A stretch of DNA of 64,000 nt from Chryseobacterium ginsenosidimutans (lineage in GTDB: Bacteria; Bacteroidota; Bacteroidia; Flavobacteriales; Weeksellaceae), in NCBI RefSeq assembly GCF_024807225.1, contig NZ_JANUCO010000001.1, forward strand, positions 186,001 through 250,000, given 5' to 3'. The notes beneath the pieces were generated by a model that saw nothing but the letters and a program-made list of their open reading frames with translations, was not told the DNA's origin and searched no databases. Shown piece by piece: positions 1 through 9,456 of the stretch. Position 1 is the first letter of the stretch. Every line of letters starts with the position of its first letter. The position numbers and the translations under genes were made by a program.

Positions 1-27
1 CCATCAAATTAAAAAAACTCAACGATT

Positions 28-1036
28 ATGCTTACCCAATCAAACCAACAACAGATTTATTTTATTAAAAAATATATCATCAGTGCGATCCTCATTTTGA
101 TTTTCAATATGGGATTAAATGCTCAGGAAACAAAAAGTTCATTGGGAACTTTAAAACAAATCGACGCAGGTTTCCTGAACATCGGTTATACAGAAGCCGG
201 ATCTCCAAGCGGAACGCCTGTGATTTTACTTCACGGTTGGCCTTACGATATTCACAGTTATGAAGACGTTGTTCCGATGTTGACCGCAAAAGGTTACAGA
301 GTAATTACTCCTTATTTGAGAGGTTTTGGAACGACAAGATTTCTTTCTGATAAGACCATGAGAAACGGACAGCAAGCCGCGGTTGCGAGTGATATTATTG
401 CTTTAATGAATGCTTTAAAAATCGATAAAGCAATCGTCGGAGGATTCGATTGGGGCGCAAGAAACTGCCGATGTGATGGCTGCACTTTGGCCCGAAAGAG
501 TAAAAGGTCTGGTTTCTGTGAGCGGTTATTTGATTACCAATCTTGAATTTAATAAAAAGCCATTGCCTCCTACAGCTGAATTGGGTTGGTGGTATCAATA
601 TTATTTTTCTACCGATCGTGGTGAAAAAGGATATAAAGACAATACGTATGAATTCAACAAACTGATCTGGAAAACCGCTTCTCCATTATGGAATTTTGAT
701 AAAGCAACTTACGATCAGACAGCGAAATCTTTCGATAATCCCGATCATGTCGCGATTGTTATTCACAATTACCGTTGGAGATTGTCTTTGGCAAAAGGAG
801 AAGCAAAGTATGATGAGTTGGAGAAAAAACTTTCAACAAAGCCTAAAATTATTGTTCCTGCAATTACAATCAGCAGTGATTTTGATGGTGCTGCCATTAA
901 TGGTAAAGCGTACGAAAATCAGTTTACAGGAAAGTATTCTCATAAAATTTTAAGGGGAATCGGACACAATGTTCCGCAGGAAGATCCGAAATCTTTTGCT
1001 GATGCTATTGTTGAAGTTGATGGATATTCAAAATAA
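28..1036 (+). pseudogene. alpha/beta hydrolase, epoxide hydrolase/dehalogenase-like, +1 frameshift
   Basis: The first part (28-546) has an N-terminal signal-like hydrophobic segment, an HGWP oxyanion-hole motif and a nucleophile elbow GGFDWGAR. The second part (in frame to 1036) continues with MAALWPERVKG and a C-terminal GIGHNVPQ that carries the catalytic His. Asp in the elbow (G-x-D-x-G) is typical of epoxide hydrolases and haloalkane dehalogenases in the alpha/beta hydrolase superfamily. The frame is lost at 462-464, in AGAAACTGCC. Removing one A gives GARTADVMAALWPE and a 335-codon gene with all catalytic motifs. The substrate is unknown. It may be a real pseudogene, but the identical error motif in seven other genes suggests an intact gene with a sequence artefact. 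Confidence 0.8.
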
Positions 1037-1310
1037 TTCAACCTCACTCGGATGAGAGCTCTTATATATTTTAAACGCTATGATCGCAAAGTCTTTTTAA
1101 TTAGGCTTGAAAAGATTTCCGTTCGCAAGGGCGTTTCACTCAGCTAAAATCGCAATTTTCCCGAACTCAGATTAACTTCATCCTTTTCAATGTCTTATTC
1201 AGGTTTATGATTGTCCGTTTCACCTATTTTATGGTTACACATCATTTTAATCTGAACTAATTTTGACTCATCATTTAAAACCAATTAATAACAATCTAAA
1301 TTTTTTAATA

Positions 1311-1742
1311 ATGGAAAATAATCAAACTTTACAAGCAGAAAAAGTATTATACACAGGAAAAACTCATACAACAGGCGGTCGCGACGGATTTTCTAAAAGT
1401 TCTGACGAGAACCTTAGTGTAAAACTTTCAACTCCGGGCGGAACAGAACCGGGAACGAATCCGGAACAGCTTTTTGCAGCGGGTTGGTCGGCTTGTTTTA
1501 TTGGAGCGTTGGGAATTGCAGCGAGAAAAAGAAAAATCAGACTTTCTCCTGAAACAGCGGTAGATGCAGAAGTCGATCTTTGTATGAATGACGATGCTTA
1601 TTTTTTACAAGCCCGTTTGAATATCAGTCTTCCCGGAATTGACAGCGAAACAGCGAAATTATTAGCCGAAGAAGCTCACCAAACGTGCCCTTATTCTAAA
1701 GCAACGAGAGGAAATATTAATGTAGAAATTAATATTATCTAA
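1311..1742 (+). CDS. ohr: organic hydroperoxide resistance protein Ohr (OsmC/Ohr family)
   Basis: This is a 143-residue Ohr-type peroxidase, which reduces organic hydroperoxides in the cytoplasm using two cysteines recycled by lipoylated proteins. The family signatures are seen: VLYTGKTHTTGGRDG at the N-terminus, NPEQLFAAGWSACF with the peroxidatic Cys at about 62, and TCPYSKATRGN with the second Cys at about 126. The length is normal for the family. I chose the ATG at 1311 because Ohr homology begins with the short peptide following it. An in-frame upstream start at 1263 would add 16 unlike residues. The gene stands alone on the plus strand between a broken hydrolase and a convergent T9SS gene. 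Ohr genes are often controlled by OhrR, but no regulator is adjacent. Confidence 0.93.
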   Translation: MENNQTLQAEKVLYTGKTHTTGGRDGFSKSSDENLSVKLSTPGGTEPGTNPEQLFAAGWSACFIGALGIAARKRKIRLSPETAVDAEVDLCMNDDAYFLQARLNISLPGIDSETAKLLAEEAHQTCPYSKATRGNINVEINII

Positions 1743-1780
1743 TCTTTTTCATATCATCCCTATATTTTTTATGTAAAAGC

Positions 1781-1815
1781 GATTACGGCGATGTCCAAAT
1801 GACATCGCCGTAATC
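1781..1815. repeat. perfect 15-bp inverted repeat with 5-nt loop
   Basis: The arms GATTACGGCGATGTC (1781-1795) and its exact complement (1801-1815) are separated by CAAAT. It lies just after ohr and is not followed by a T-run, so it is a stable hairpin but not a textbook terminator. It may act as a terminator, an mRNA-stabilising hairpin or a protein-binding palindrome. Confidence 0.75.
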
Positions 1816-1847
1816 TATGTAATTTAAATGAACTCGCTTTTAAAAAC

Positions 1848-1871
1848 AAAAGGCTTTTTGCAAAGCCTTTG
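1848..1871. terminator. hairpin terminator for the minus-strand T9SS gene
   Basis: Arms AAAGGCTTT and AAAGCCTTT around a 4-nt loop with A/T-rich flanks. It sits just past the stop of the minus-strand gene ending at 1896 and may serve both convergent genes. Confidence 0.7.
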
Positions 1872-1895
1872 TCTATCAATCAAATATGGTGGAAA

Positions 1896-3953
1896 TTAAT
1901 TCTTAACCACTTTCTTAGAAATTATCTGTCCGCTTTTTAATTTTAATTCTATAATATATATTCCGTTGGGAAGACCTTGCATATTAATCTGATTATTAGA
2001 GAACTGAACATTTATTTTTTGTCCTACAATATTGGTAACATTTACTGTTTCAATAGCTGAATCTGCTTTAACATTCAGAATTCCGTTGGTTGGATTAGGA
2101 TAAATCCCGATTGGCTTAATGGTAAGATTAATATCTGAAGTTGCCAATCCTGTGAAATCTTTGGTACATCTTACAGATTCTCCCTGTCCTCTCGGTCCTC
2201 CAGAAGTCGGAGTTACAATCGTTGTTCCTACATACAAATATTTACCTCCTGTACTTGCCGTATCCGAACTCCAAAAATATCCTCTCTGACCTACAAAAGT
2301 GAATCCTCCTGTTGAACTGCTTCTGTATCCTCCTGCAGGTAATTTTAAATAACTTGCATAGGCTGTTGCAGGATTATTAATCGATTCTGCTCCTACCAAT
2401 GTTACCCATTCTGCAGTAGTCGGAAGTCTCCATCCTTGTCCGATTGCTTTACACGGATCTGCTCCGATTGCCGGACTAATATTCGCTGATGAAGAGGCAT
2501 TCCAGGCATCACTTGTTGCATTAGTTCCCCACCAAGAAGCTGAAGAAGCACCAATAACGAAAGAATTTATTCCCGATAATCCATCAGGTGAATTGGTAGA
2601 AGGCGTTGAAATCGTTGTAGAATTTCTCAATTGGTGACCATCGTCCCATCTTCCCCACTGGAAAAGATCTCCAAAAGAATTGGCGTCATCAAAAGATGTT
2701 GCGACCTGGGAACTTCCTAAATTCTGTTGAAGCCAAACTTTTCCATCTGCTCCTCTTACGGTTGTATAACTAACTGTTTGTCCTCCGTAACTGAATTTCA
2801 CACAGCCCAAATCACCTGCATTTGTTCCCGGATCCGTATTATTACAAGTCGGAGTAAGAGAAATTCTCTTCACTTTTGTTCCGTCTTGTGAATAAGCCAA
2901 CACAAGATAATTATTGGTTTTGTCGACTGCTAAATCATTATAAGTTGCCTGTCCGTCAGAAATGAAATTTCCTCCGAAAGCTCCCCAAGTTTGCGTTGCT
3001 GTATCTAATTTATAAGCTGTATTTCTTAAAAAATCATCGTTTTCCCAACGGCTTGCTACCACATATGGAGTTCCTGTAGAAGTCACCGCGATGGCAACAT
3101 GCTGTATTCTTCCGCTAGAAAAATTGGTATTTCCTACTTGTACCCAGCTGGTTCCGTCGAATTTTTTTACATTTAATTTTTGTCCGTTTGCTGAATTCGA
3201 AACATATGCTACATATAAATTGTTATTAGCATCAATTGCAATATCAGAATTATACTGCTCACTTGAAGATGCAGCGTCTACAATATTTCCACCAACCAAT
3301 GTCCAGCTATCTGAAGCTGTTGCTGTAGTTGTATTTTCGTATACTCTCAGTCCGCTTGATACATTGCTTGTATAAACTTTGTTATTGGTACCAATTACCA
3401 TTTCGGCAAAGGCTGCACCGCTGGAAAATCCTGTATTCCCCACCTGTTCCCAAGCTCCGTTTACGTAACGCTGAACTGTTCCTGAATTATGTGTTGAATA
3501 AGTAAATACAACATTTGAAGGAGAAACCGCAGAAGCCTGATAATTTACCGTCGTCGTTGTCGGACTTGGCAATTGCGTCCAAGAAGCTCCGTTAAACTGA
3601 CGAACTTCTAAGCCCGTCCCTTGATTTGTATAATATAAATTACCTAGACCATCTATCGATAAAGAATTGTATAAAGCTGTTCCTGTCGTAATTCCTGCGC
3701 TTCCGCCCACATAAGACCAAGAAGTCCCGTTGAACATCTGCACAGAGCCTTTAGCAACAGAAGTATCGTAATAAGAAACATAATATTTCCCATTATTTAT
3801 CACCAAATTATTAAAACTGCTTCCTCCTGCAGAAATCGTTTGTACACCACTTACATTTTCCCATTGCTGAGCATATGCATAATTCCCCGCGATACCCAAC
3901 AACACTAAGCCTGCTCCAATTTTCCGCGCCGCAATATGTAATTTTCCAAACAT
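1896..3953 (-). CDS. T9SS type A sorting domain protein with FISUMP-like domain
   Basis: A 685-residue secreted protein. It has an N-terminal signal peptide ending near AYAQ. Residues about 30-370 form a repeat region of beta-propeller-like units (repeated FNGTSWxxVG and NNLYVAY-type strings). Residues about 375-600 resemble the Fibrobacter succinogenes major paralogous (FISUMP) domain: DGKVWLQQNLG, FQWGRWDDGHQ, WRLPTTAEW, GYFWSSDT and VRCTKD. The last ~75 residues are a type A C-terminal sorting domain (IYPNPTNGILNV, then LPNGIYIIEL). The protein is expected to cross the outer membrane by the type IX system and be anchored or released at the surface. Its ligand or role is unknown. It is monocistronic, with a long AT-rich region upstream. 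Confidence 0.88.
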   Translation of the reverse strand: MFGKLHIAARKIGAGLVLLGIAGNYAYAQQWENVSGVQTISAGGSSFNNLVINNGKYYVSYYDTSVAKGSVQMFNGTSWSYVGGSAGITTGTALYNSLSIDGLGNLYYTNQGTGLEVRQFNGASWTQLPSPTTTTVNYQASAVSPSNVVFTYSTHNSGTVQRYVNGAWEQVGNTGFSSGAAFAEMVIGTNNKVYTSNVSSGLRVYENTTTATASDSWTLVGGNIVDAASSSEQYNSDIAIDANNNLYVAYVSNSANGQKLNVKKFDGTSWVQVGNTNFSSGRIQHVAIAVTSTGTPYVVASRWENDDFLRNTAYKLDTATQTWGAFGGNFISDGQATYNDLAVDKTNNYLVLAYSQDGTKVKRISLTPTCNNTDPGTNAGDLGCVKFSYGGQTVSYTTVRGADGKVWLQQNLGSSQVATSFDDANSFGDLFQWGRWDDGHQLRNSTTISTPSTNSPDGLSGINSFVIGASSASWWGTNATSDAWNASSSANISPAIGADPCKAIGQGWRLPTTAEWVTLVGAESINNPATAYASYLKLPAGGYRSSSTGGFTFVGQRGYFWSSDTASTGGKYLYVGTTIVTPTSGGPRGQGESVRCTKDFTGLATSDINLTIKPIGIYPNPTNGILNVKADSAIETVNVTNIVGQKINVQFSNNQINMQGLPNGIYIIELKLKSGQIISKKVVKN

Positions 3954-4064
3954 AATTAATATTATTTTTATTTATTCTAAATTATACTTAATTTTCCGCA
4001 AAAGTAATTCCTTTTATCAAAAGACACTTATCATTTTCAACCTTTTAATTATCTTACCTGAAAC

Positions 4065-4347
4065 TTTAGAGCCTTTTTAAATGTGGTTTAAATATTTTAA
4101 AAATCACTGCTCATTTTTTTAACGCAAAGTTTTGATTCAATATGATTTAATTAAGTGAGCAAAGATGAATCAACAAGTTGATTTGATGAAATACTATTTT
4201 TACGCTTCGCAAAGCAAATTCTACTTGCCTTTGCTTTCTAACAATAATGCAGTATGAAATAGATCTTTGTGTTAAAAAAATAACGGATTCCGTTTGAAAG
4301 AAATCTTAAGTATTTTGACACAAAAATTTTCACTTTCTAGAAAATTG
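4065..4347. repeat. intergenic repeat, copy A (~280 bp)
   Basis: This stretch aligns along most of its length with 26677-27019 and 40741-41044. The shared core runs from a TTTAGAG-like left end through AACGCAAAG, GTGAGCAAAG, AATCAACAAGTTGATT and CTTTGCTTTC to CTTTGNGTTAAAAA. The core holds nested inverted repeats and no open reading frame. Copy A is the most diverged of the three. It fills most of the 575-bp gap between the T9SS gene and the AraC gene. Confidence 0.8.
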
Positions 4348-4433
4348 CGGATAAAATATCTCTAAGACAAACTATTCACCTATCCATATTGACAATCATA
4401 AAAGTTTTATTTTTAATTATTCTAAATTTAATT

Positions 4434-4441
4434 TACATTTG
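4434..4441 (+). promoter_or_regulatory. Bacteroidota -7 box (TACATTTG)
   Basis: It matches TAnnTTTG and lies ~90 nt before the chosen start of the AraC gene. It argues against a start at 4439, since transcription would begin near 4447. Confidence 0.55.
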
Positions 4442-4528
4442 TGCAAAATTAGCTGGTGTGATAGTTTCATAATAATCATTCCCGAACTTTTGGTTATCTG
4501 TACTCAGCTTTTATTTCAAAATGTACCC

Positions 4529-5419
4529 ATGTCCGTAAAAACTGCTCGTATGAAGAATCAATCTCATCAAGGATTATTGTTCAGATCCGAAGACATTAAA
4601 ATTTTAATGAAGGAAGAGATTTCTCCTGAAAAATTTTTAAAATCGAATATGATTGAAGGCAAATCGAGTTTTAATTTACTTTTTTTGCTGAGTCAGAATA
4701 TCAATCTTGAAGCTGAGGATTGCGGAACGAAGTTTTTATTTAAAAAAAATCAATACATTCTTCATTATTCTCAGCAGGAAAGTGTGGCAGAATTGTGGAC
4801 GGAAAATCAGGAAATACTGAAATATCTTCAGGTTCAGATTAATTACAATTACATTTTCAACCTCATCAATCCGAAATCCAACAGCGAAAGCGCCCATATT
4901 CTGGAAAGCATGATTCAAAACAATTATATTTTCCTTCACAAGCAGACTCCACCTTATATGACCGTTGAGATGCATATGATTTTAAAGGAAATTATAAGCT
5001 ATTCTAAAAAAGGAGTGATGCAGAAATTATTCGTTGAAGCTAAGATTATCAAACTTTTAATTTTGATTTTTGAACAATTCAATGAAAAAAATACGGTTGA
5101 AGAAACGCCGCAAATACCTTCCATCATTAAAAAATTTGTTGATGAAAATTATCACAGAAATATCAAAGTAGAAGAAATCGGAAAGCTGATCGGGATTAAT
5201 CAAAATAAAATCAGGAAAGAATTTAAAGCTCAATATCATATTACAGTGAGCGATTATATTTCGGAATTAAGAATGTTGAAAGCAAAAAAACTGATCATTA
5301 ATAAAAATATCATGATTAAAGAAATCGCAATAGAATGCGGTTATGAGTACGTTCAGAATTTTACAAGAGCTTTCAAGAAAAAATTTGGTGTTTCTCCTGA
5401 AAAACTGAGAACACAATAA
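4529..5419 (+). CDS. AraC family transcriptional regulator
   Basis: About 296 residues from the ATG at 4529. The N-terminal ~190 residues have no motif I can name and presumably sense a ligand. The C-terminal ~100 residues are a classical AraC double helix-turn-helix: VEEIGKLIGINQNKIRKEF, then IMIKEIAIECGYEYVQNFTRAFKKKFGVSPEKLR. The arrangement resembles PchR-like regulators of iron or siderophore uptake, but no uptake genes are adjacent. A TTG at 4439 would lengthen the protein by 30 residues but falls inside the predicted -7 box. A further ATG lies at 4550. Target genes are unknown; the gene is monocistronic with its own terminator. Confidence 0.85.
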   Translation: MSVKTARMKNQSHQGLLFRSEDIKILMKEEISPEKFLKSNMIEGKSSFNLLFLLSQNINLEAEDCGTKFLFKKNQYILHYSQQESVAELWTENQEILKYLQVQINYNYIFNLINPKSNSESAHILESMIQNNYIFLHKQTPPYMTVEMHMILKEIISYSKKGVMQKLFVEAKIIKLLILIFEQFNEKNTVEETPQIPSIIKKFVDENYHRNIKVEEIGKLIGINQNKIRKEFKAQYHITVSDYISELRMLKAKKLIINKNIMIKEIAIECGYEYVQNFTRAFKKKFGVSPEKLRTQ

Positions 5420-5431
5420 AAGAAACGAAAA

Positions 5432-5458
5432 AACCACCTAATAAATTAAGTGGTTTTA
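5432..5458 (+). terminator. hairpin terminator after the AraC gene
   Basis: The arms AAACCAC and GTGGTTT, extended by TAAT/ATTA, are followed by TTTATAT. It lies just after the stop at 5419. Confidence 0.75.
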
Positions 5459-5521
5459 TATATGTTGTTTTGCTTTGATATTACTTTTTCAGAATTCAGG
5501 TGAAAAAGCAATGACAATCAA

Positions 5522-5806
5522 TTAATGATGTCCGTGACTATCATGTAAGAAAGGTCCGTTACCTTTAGGATTGCTGAAGATTACTTCTACACCTTCCTGT
5601 TCGTTCACTTGCTTTCTTCTAATATCTTCAGGATCAAAAGGTTTCACTTTTCCAAAATATTCCATCAACCCTTCAGTCAACCATATTGGAATAACCCATC
5701 CGAAGAACATAAAAATACACCAGAACCCTACCAAGAACATTGTTACGAAGAAAATTGTCCAAAGGAACTGGTAAAACGGCCAAAACGCTGATAAAATCGT
5801 TATCAT
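5522..5806 (-). CDS. small conserved-looking membrane protein
   Basis: A 94-residue protein. Residues 1-45 are strongly hydrophobic and aromatic (probably two membrane segments: FLWTIFFVTMFLVGFW and IFMFFGWVIPIWL). The hydrophilic tail contains EDIRRKQVNEQEG and ends HDSHGHH, a His-rich terminus that could bind a metal. I do not recognise the family. It lies downstream of the class I fumarase on the same strand, with a 180-bp gap, so it is probably transcribed separately. The clean coding frame and membrane layout support a real gene. Confidence 0.7.
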   Translation of the reverse strand: MITILSAFWPFYQFLWTIFFVTMFLVGFWCIFMFFGWVIPIWLTEGLMEYFGKVKPFDPEDIRRKQVNEQEGVEVIFSNPKGNGPFLHDSHGHH

Positions 5807-5985
5807 TTCTTAAAGATTTTAGGCAAAAATAGGACTTTTTATTTGGGTACACAAAAGATATACATCCTATTTTTATTATTTATTTTAATTTTAAACTAAA
5901 TTCAGATACTTAGATAATAGATGGATGGATAATAGACGCTTATCTATGCTCGATTTGCTATCATCTATTTGTCATTTATATAGTA

Positions 5986-7594
5986 TTAATGCGCAAGATT
6001 TGCAAAGAAATCATTTCCTTTATCATCCGTAATAATGAATGCAGGGAAATCTTTCACCTCGATTTTTCTTACCGCTTCCATTCCTAATTCAGGGAAATCT
6101 ACCACTTCAACCGACAAAATATTATCTTTTGCCAAGATCGCAGCAGGCCCACCAATTGAACCGATATAGAAACCTCCGTATTTGTGACAAGCGTTGGTAA
6201 CATCTGCCGTTCTGTTTCCTTTTGCCAACATCACCATACTTCCGCCGTGGCTTTGGAATTCGTCTACATAAACGTCCATTCTTCCCGCCGTTGTAGGTCC
6301 GAAACTTCCTGAAGCCATTCCTTCCGGAGTTTTTGCAGGTCCTGCGTAATAAATCGGGTGATTTTTGAAATATTCAGGCATTGGTTGTCCGGAATCTAAT
6401 AATTCTTTGATTTTTGCGTGAGCGATATCTCTTGCAACGATCAAGGTTCCGTTTAATTTTAATCTTGTTTTGATTGGATATTTTGAAAGTTCAGCCAAAA
6501 TTTCTGGCATTGGTTTATTTAAATCAATGTCAACTGCAGCTTCCAAATGTGGTGGCGTTGCAGGTAAAAATTTCTTCGGATCTACTTCCAATTGCTCTAA
6601 GAAAATACCGTCTTTTGTAATTTTCCCTTTAATATTTCTGTCTGCCGAACAAGAAACTCCCATCCCAACCGGACAAGAAGCCGCGTGACGAGGAAGTCTG
6701 ATTACTCGAACATCGTGTGTTAAATATTTTCCACCAAACTGAGCGCCAATCGCACTTTCCTGACAGATTTTCTGAACTTTTGCTTCCCATTCCAAATCTC
6801 TGAAAGCCTGTCCCGCTTCGTTTCCTTCTGTTGGAAGATGATCATAATATTTTGCTGATGCTTTTTTCACGGCAGCCAAATTTGCTTCCGCAGAAGTTCC
6901 TCCAATTACCAAAGCCAAGTGATAAGGCGGACAAGCAGCCGTTCCCAAATCTGAAATTCTCTCTTTTACAAAAGCCTCAAGAGATTTTTCATTTAATAAA
7001 GATTTTGTTTTTTGATATAGGAAAGTCTTGTTAGCAGAAACCTCCTCCTTTCGTTAAGAATAAAAATTCGTAGTAATCTCCTTTTTTAGCATAAATATCA
7101 ATCTGTGCCGGAAGATTTGAACCAGAATTTTTTTCATCAAACATCGTTAAAGGAATAACCTGAGAATATCTTAAGTTTCTTTTTTGGTAAGTATTGTAAA
7201 TTCCTTTGCTTAAATATTCACCGTCATCAACGCCTGTGTAAACATTTTCTCCTTTTTTACCCATCACAATCGCCGTTCCTGTATCTTGGCAAGAAGGTAA
7301 AGCTCCCTCAACAGCAACTGCAGCATTTTGCAACAAATTATAAGCAACGAATCTGTCGTTATCTGTAGCTTCAGGATCGTCAATAATTCTTTTCAAACTT
7401 TCTAAGTGAGAAGAACGAAGCATAAAAGAAACATCTGCCATCGCTTCTTCAGCCAATAACTCAAGACCTTTCGGATCGATGGTTAAAATTTCTCTGTCTC
7501 CCAGTTTTTCAACTTTTACATAATCTGACGTAAGCTTCTTATACTCCGTATCATCTTTCAAAATTGGATACGGATCCTGATATTTAAAATCCAT
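5986..7594 (-). pseudogene. fumarate hydratase class I, +1 frameshift
   Basis: Class I fumarases are oxygen-sensitive [4Fe-4S] enzymes that interconvert fumarate and malate in the TCA cycle. The N-terminal part (7594-7031) carries LPSCQDTGTAIVMGKKG with a cluster Cys, and ends after FLFLTKGGG. The C-terminal part (6948-5986) carries GTAACPPYHLALVIGG, CPVGMGVSCSADRN and GPTTAGRMDVYVDEF. The frame breaks at 7038-7040 (minus-strand GGTTTCTGC). Removing one T gives GGGSANKTFLYQK and joins the parts into 535 codons, normal for the single-chain family. All three presumed cluster cysteines are present. The clean repair and the shared error motif suggest an intact gene with a sequence artefact. Confidence 0.88.
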
Positions 7595-7761
7595 TTACTT
7601 TCTATTTTCGGTGCAAAAATACGGCTTACCTAAAAAAACATGAGTAAAATCAGTGACTTGAATTGATATTTATAATGATTATAAATTGCGAGGTTTTTCA
7701 TTTATAGTTAATTTTATAGAAACATATTTTAACCAAAATAGTCGCAATTTTTCGCATTCAC

Positions 7762-7830
7762 TTTGTCATTCCGTAGAAATCTAAAGTATATACGTTAAAT
7801 TCTTTGCTGAAATTCCTACGGTATGACAAA
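7762..7830. repeat. inverted-repeat element between the two fumarase genes
   Basis: The arms TTTGTCATTCCGTAG (7762-7776) and CTACGGTATGACAAA (7816-7830) pair with one mismatch across a ~39-nt spacer. TGTCATTC-type ends recur at 51377-51448 and near 52450, suggesting a dispersed REP-like family. It is not coding and occupies the divergent fumarase promoter region. Confidence 0.6.
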
Positions 7831-7903
7831 ATAAGTGGATAATTATTACGGTTAAAATTTGTGATAAAAAATTAAACCTAAACAGAAATAAATTTCAATC
7901 ACA

Positions 7904-9298
7904 ATGAATTACAGAATAGAAAAAGACACCATGGGTGAAGTGCAGGTTCCTGCTGATAAGTTTTGGGGCGCGCAAACAGAACGTTCTAGAAACAATTTCA
8001 AGATCGGTCCGGAAGGTTCTATGCCCCACGAAATTATCGAAGCTTTTGCTTATCTGAAAAAAGCTGCAGCCTTTACCAATACAGATTTGGGAGTTCTTCC
8101 TGCTGAAAAAAGAGATATGATCGCTAAAGTTTGCGAAGAAATTTTAGAAGGCAAATTAAACGATCAATTTCCTTTGGTGATCTGGCAAACCGGTTCAGGA
8201 ACACAGTCTAATATGAATGTGAATGAAGTTATTTCCAACAAAGCACACGTTAATAATGGTGGAAATTTAGGTGATAAATCTGAAATTCATGCAAATGATG
8301 ATGTGAACAAATCTCAATCATCCAACGATACGTATCCAACAGCAATGCACATTGCAGCCTATAAGAAAGTTGTTGAAACGGCGATTCCTGCGGTGGAAAA
8401 ATTAAGAGATACATTAAAAGAAAAATCAGAAGCCTTTAAAGATATTGTTAAAATCGGAAGAACGCATTTGATGGATGCTACTCCATTGACTTTGGGACAG
8501 GAATTTTCAGGATATGTCGCTCAATTAAATTACGGAATTAAAGCGTTAAAAAACACATTACCACATCTTTCCGAGCTTGCTTTAGGAGGAACCGCCGTAG
8601 GAACAGGCTTAAATACCCCTCAAGGCTATGATGTAAAAGTTGCTGAATATATTGCAAAATTCACCAACCTTCCTTTTGTAACGGCTGAAAATAAATTTGA
8701 AGCTTTGGCGGCTCACGACGCGATCGTAGAATCTCATGGAGCGTTGAAGCAATTGGCGGTTTCTTTATATAAAATCGCTCAGGATATCAGATTAATGGCT
8801 TCAGGACCTCGTTCCGGGATTGGTGAAATTCACATTCCAGAAAATGAACCAGGTTCTTCAATTATGCCCGGAAAAGTAAATCCTACTCAAAATGAAGCGA
8901 TAACGATGGTTTGCGCTCAGGTTTTAGGAAACGATACAACGATCTCATTTGCAGGAACTCAAGGAAATTACGAACTGAATGTTTTTAAACCGGTGATGGC
9001 TTATAATTTTTTACAGTCGGCTCAGTTAATTGCAGATGCATGTATTTCATTTAATGATCATTGCGCGGTTGGAATTGAACCTAATATTGACAGAATTAAA
9101 GAATTAGTAGACAAATCTTTGATGTTGGTAACTGCTTTGAACACACACATCGGTTATGAAAATGCAGCAAAAATTGCAAAAACCGCTCACAAAAACGGAA
9201 CTACGCTGAAAGAAGAAGCGATCAATCTTGGATTTGTAACTTCTGAACAGTTCGACGAATGGGTGAAACCTGAAGATATGGTGGGAAGTTTGAAATGA
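7904..9298 (+). CDS. fumC: fumarate hydratase class II
   Basis: A 464-residue class II fumarase, the iron-free, oxygen-stable enzyme that converts fumarate to malate in the TCA cycle. Seen motifs are KFWGAQTERSRNNF near the N-terminus, QTGSGTQSNMNVNEV, GRTHLMDATPLTLGQEF, and the fumarase/aspartase signature GSSIMPGKVNPTQNE containing the catalytic Ser loop. Length and motif order are as in the homotetrameric family. It is divergent from the class I fumarase across a 309-bp region holding an inverted repeat. Having both isozymes side by side suggests a choice between iron-dependent and iron-free forms, though regulation is not visible. Confidence 0.97.
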   Translation: MNYRIEKDTMGEVQVPADKFWGAQTERSRNNFKIGPEGSMPHEIIEAFAYLKKAAAFTNTDLGVLPAEKRDMIAKVCEEILEGKLNDQFPLVIWQTGSGTQSNMNVNEVISNKAHVNNGGNLGDKSEIHANDDVNKSQSSNDTYPTAMHIAAYKKVVETAIPAVEKLRDTLKEKSEAFKDIVKIGRTHLMDATPLTLGQEFSGYVAQLNYGIKALKNTLPHLSELALGGTAVGTGLNTPQGYDVKVAEYIAKFTNLPFVTAENKFEALAAHDAIVESHGALKQLAVSLYKIAQDIRLMASGPRSGIGEIHIPENEPGSSIMPGKVNPTQNEAITMVCAQVLGNDTTISFAGTQGNYELNVFKPVMAYNFLQSAQLIADACISFNDHCAVGIEPNIDRIKELVDKSLMLVTALNTHIGYENAAKIAKTAHKNGTTLKEEAINLGFVTSEQFDEWVKPEDMVGSLK

Positions 9299-9326
9299 TT
9301 TAAATAAATAATAGATTAAATGTTTG

Positions 9327-9358
9327 AAACCTTCAGAATTTCTGAGGGTTTCTATTTT
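9327..9358 (+). terminator. terminator after fumC
   Basis: The arms GAAACCTTCAGAA and TTCTGAGGGTTTC are followed by TATTTTTA. Confidence 0.8.
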
Positions 9359-9456
9359 TACTAAAATACTGATTTACAAATATTAATTCGATATATTTTT
9401 AATTAAATTTTTCATACATTAGGGATTAATTACAAATCACCATAAAACAAAACATT

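Noticed and set aside
1263..1310. Upstream start of ohr
   Set aside because: The added residues are unlike Ohr N-termini, and the ATG at 1311 gives the usual family length.
1037..1310. A small gene between the hydrolase and ohr
   Set aside because: No convincing frame; only short frames without recognisable features.
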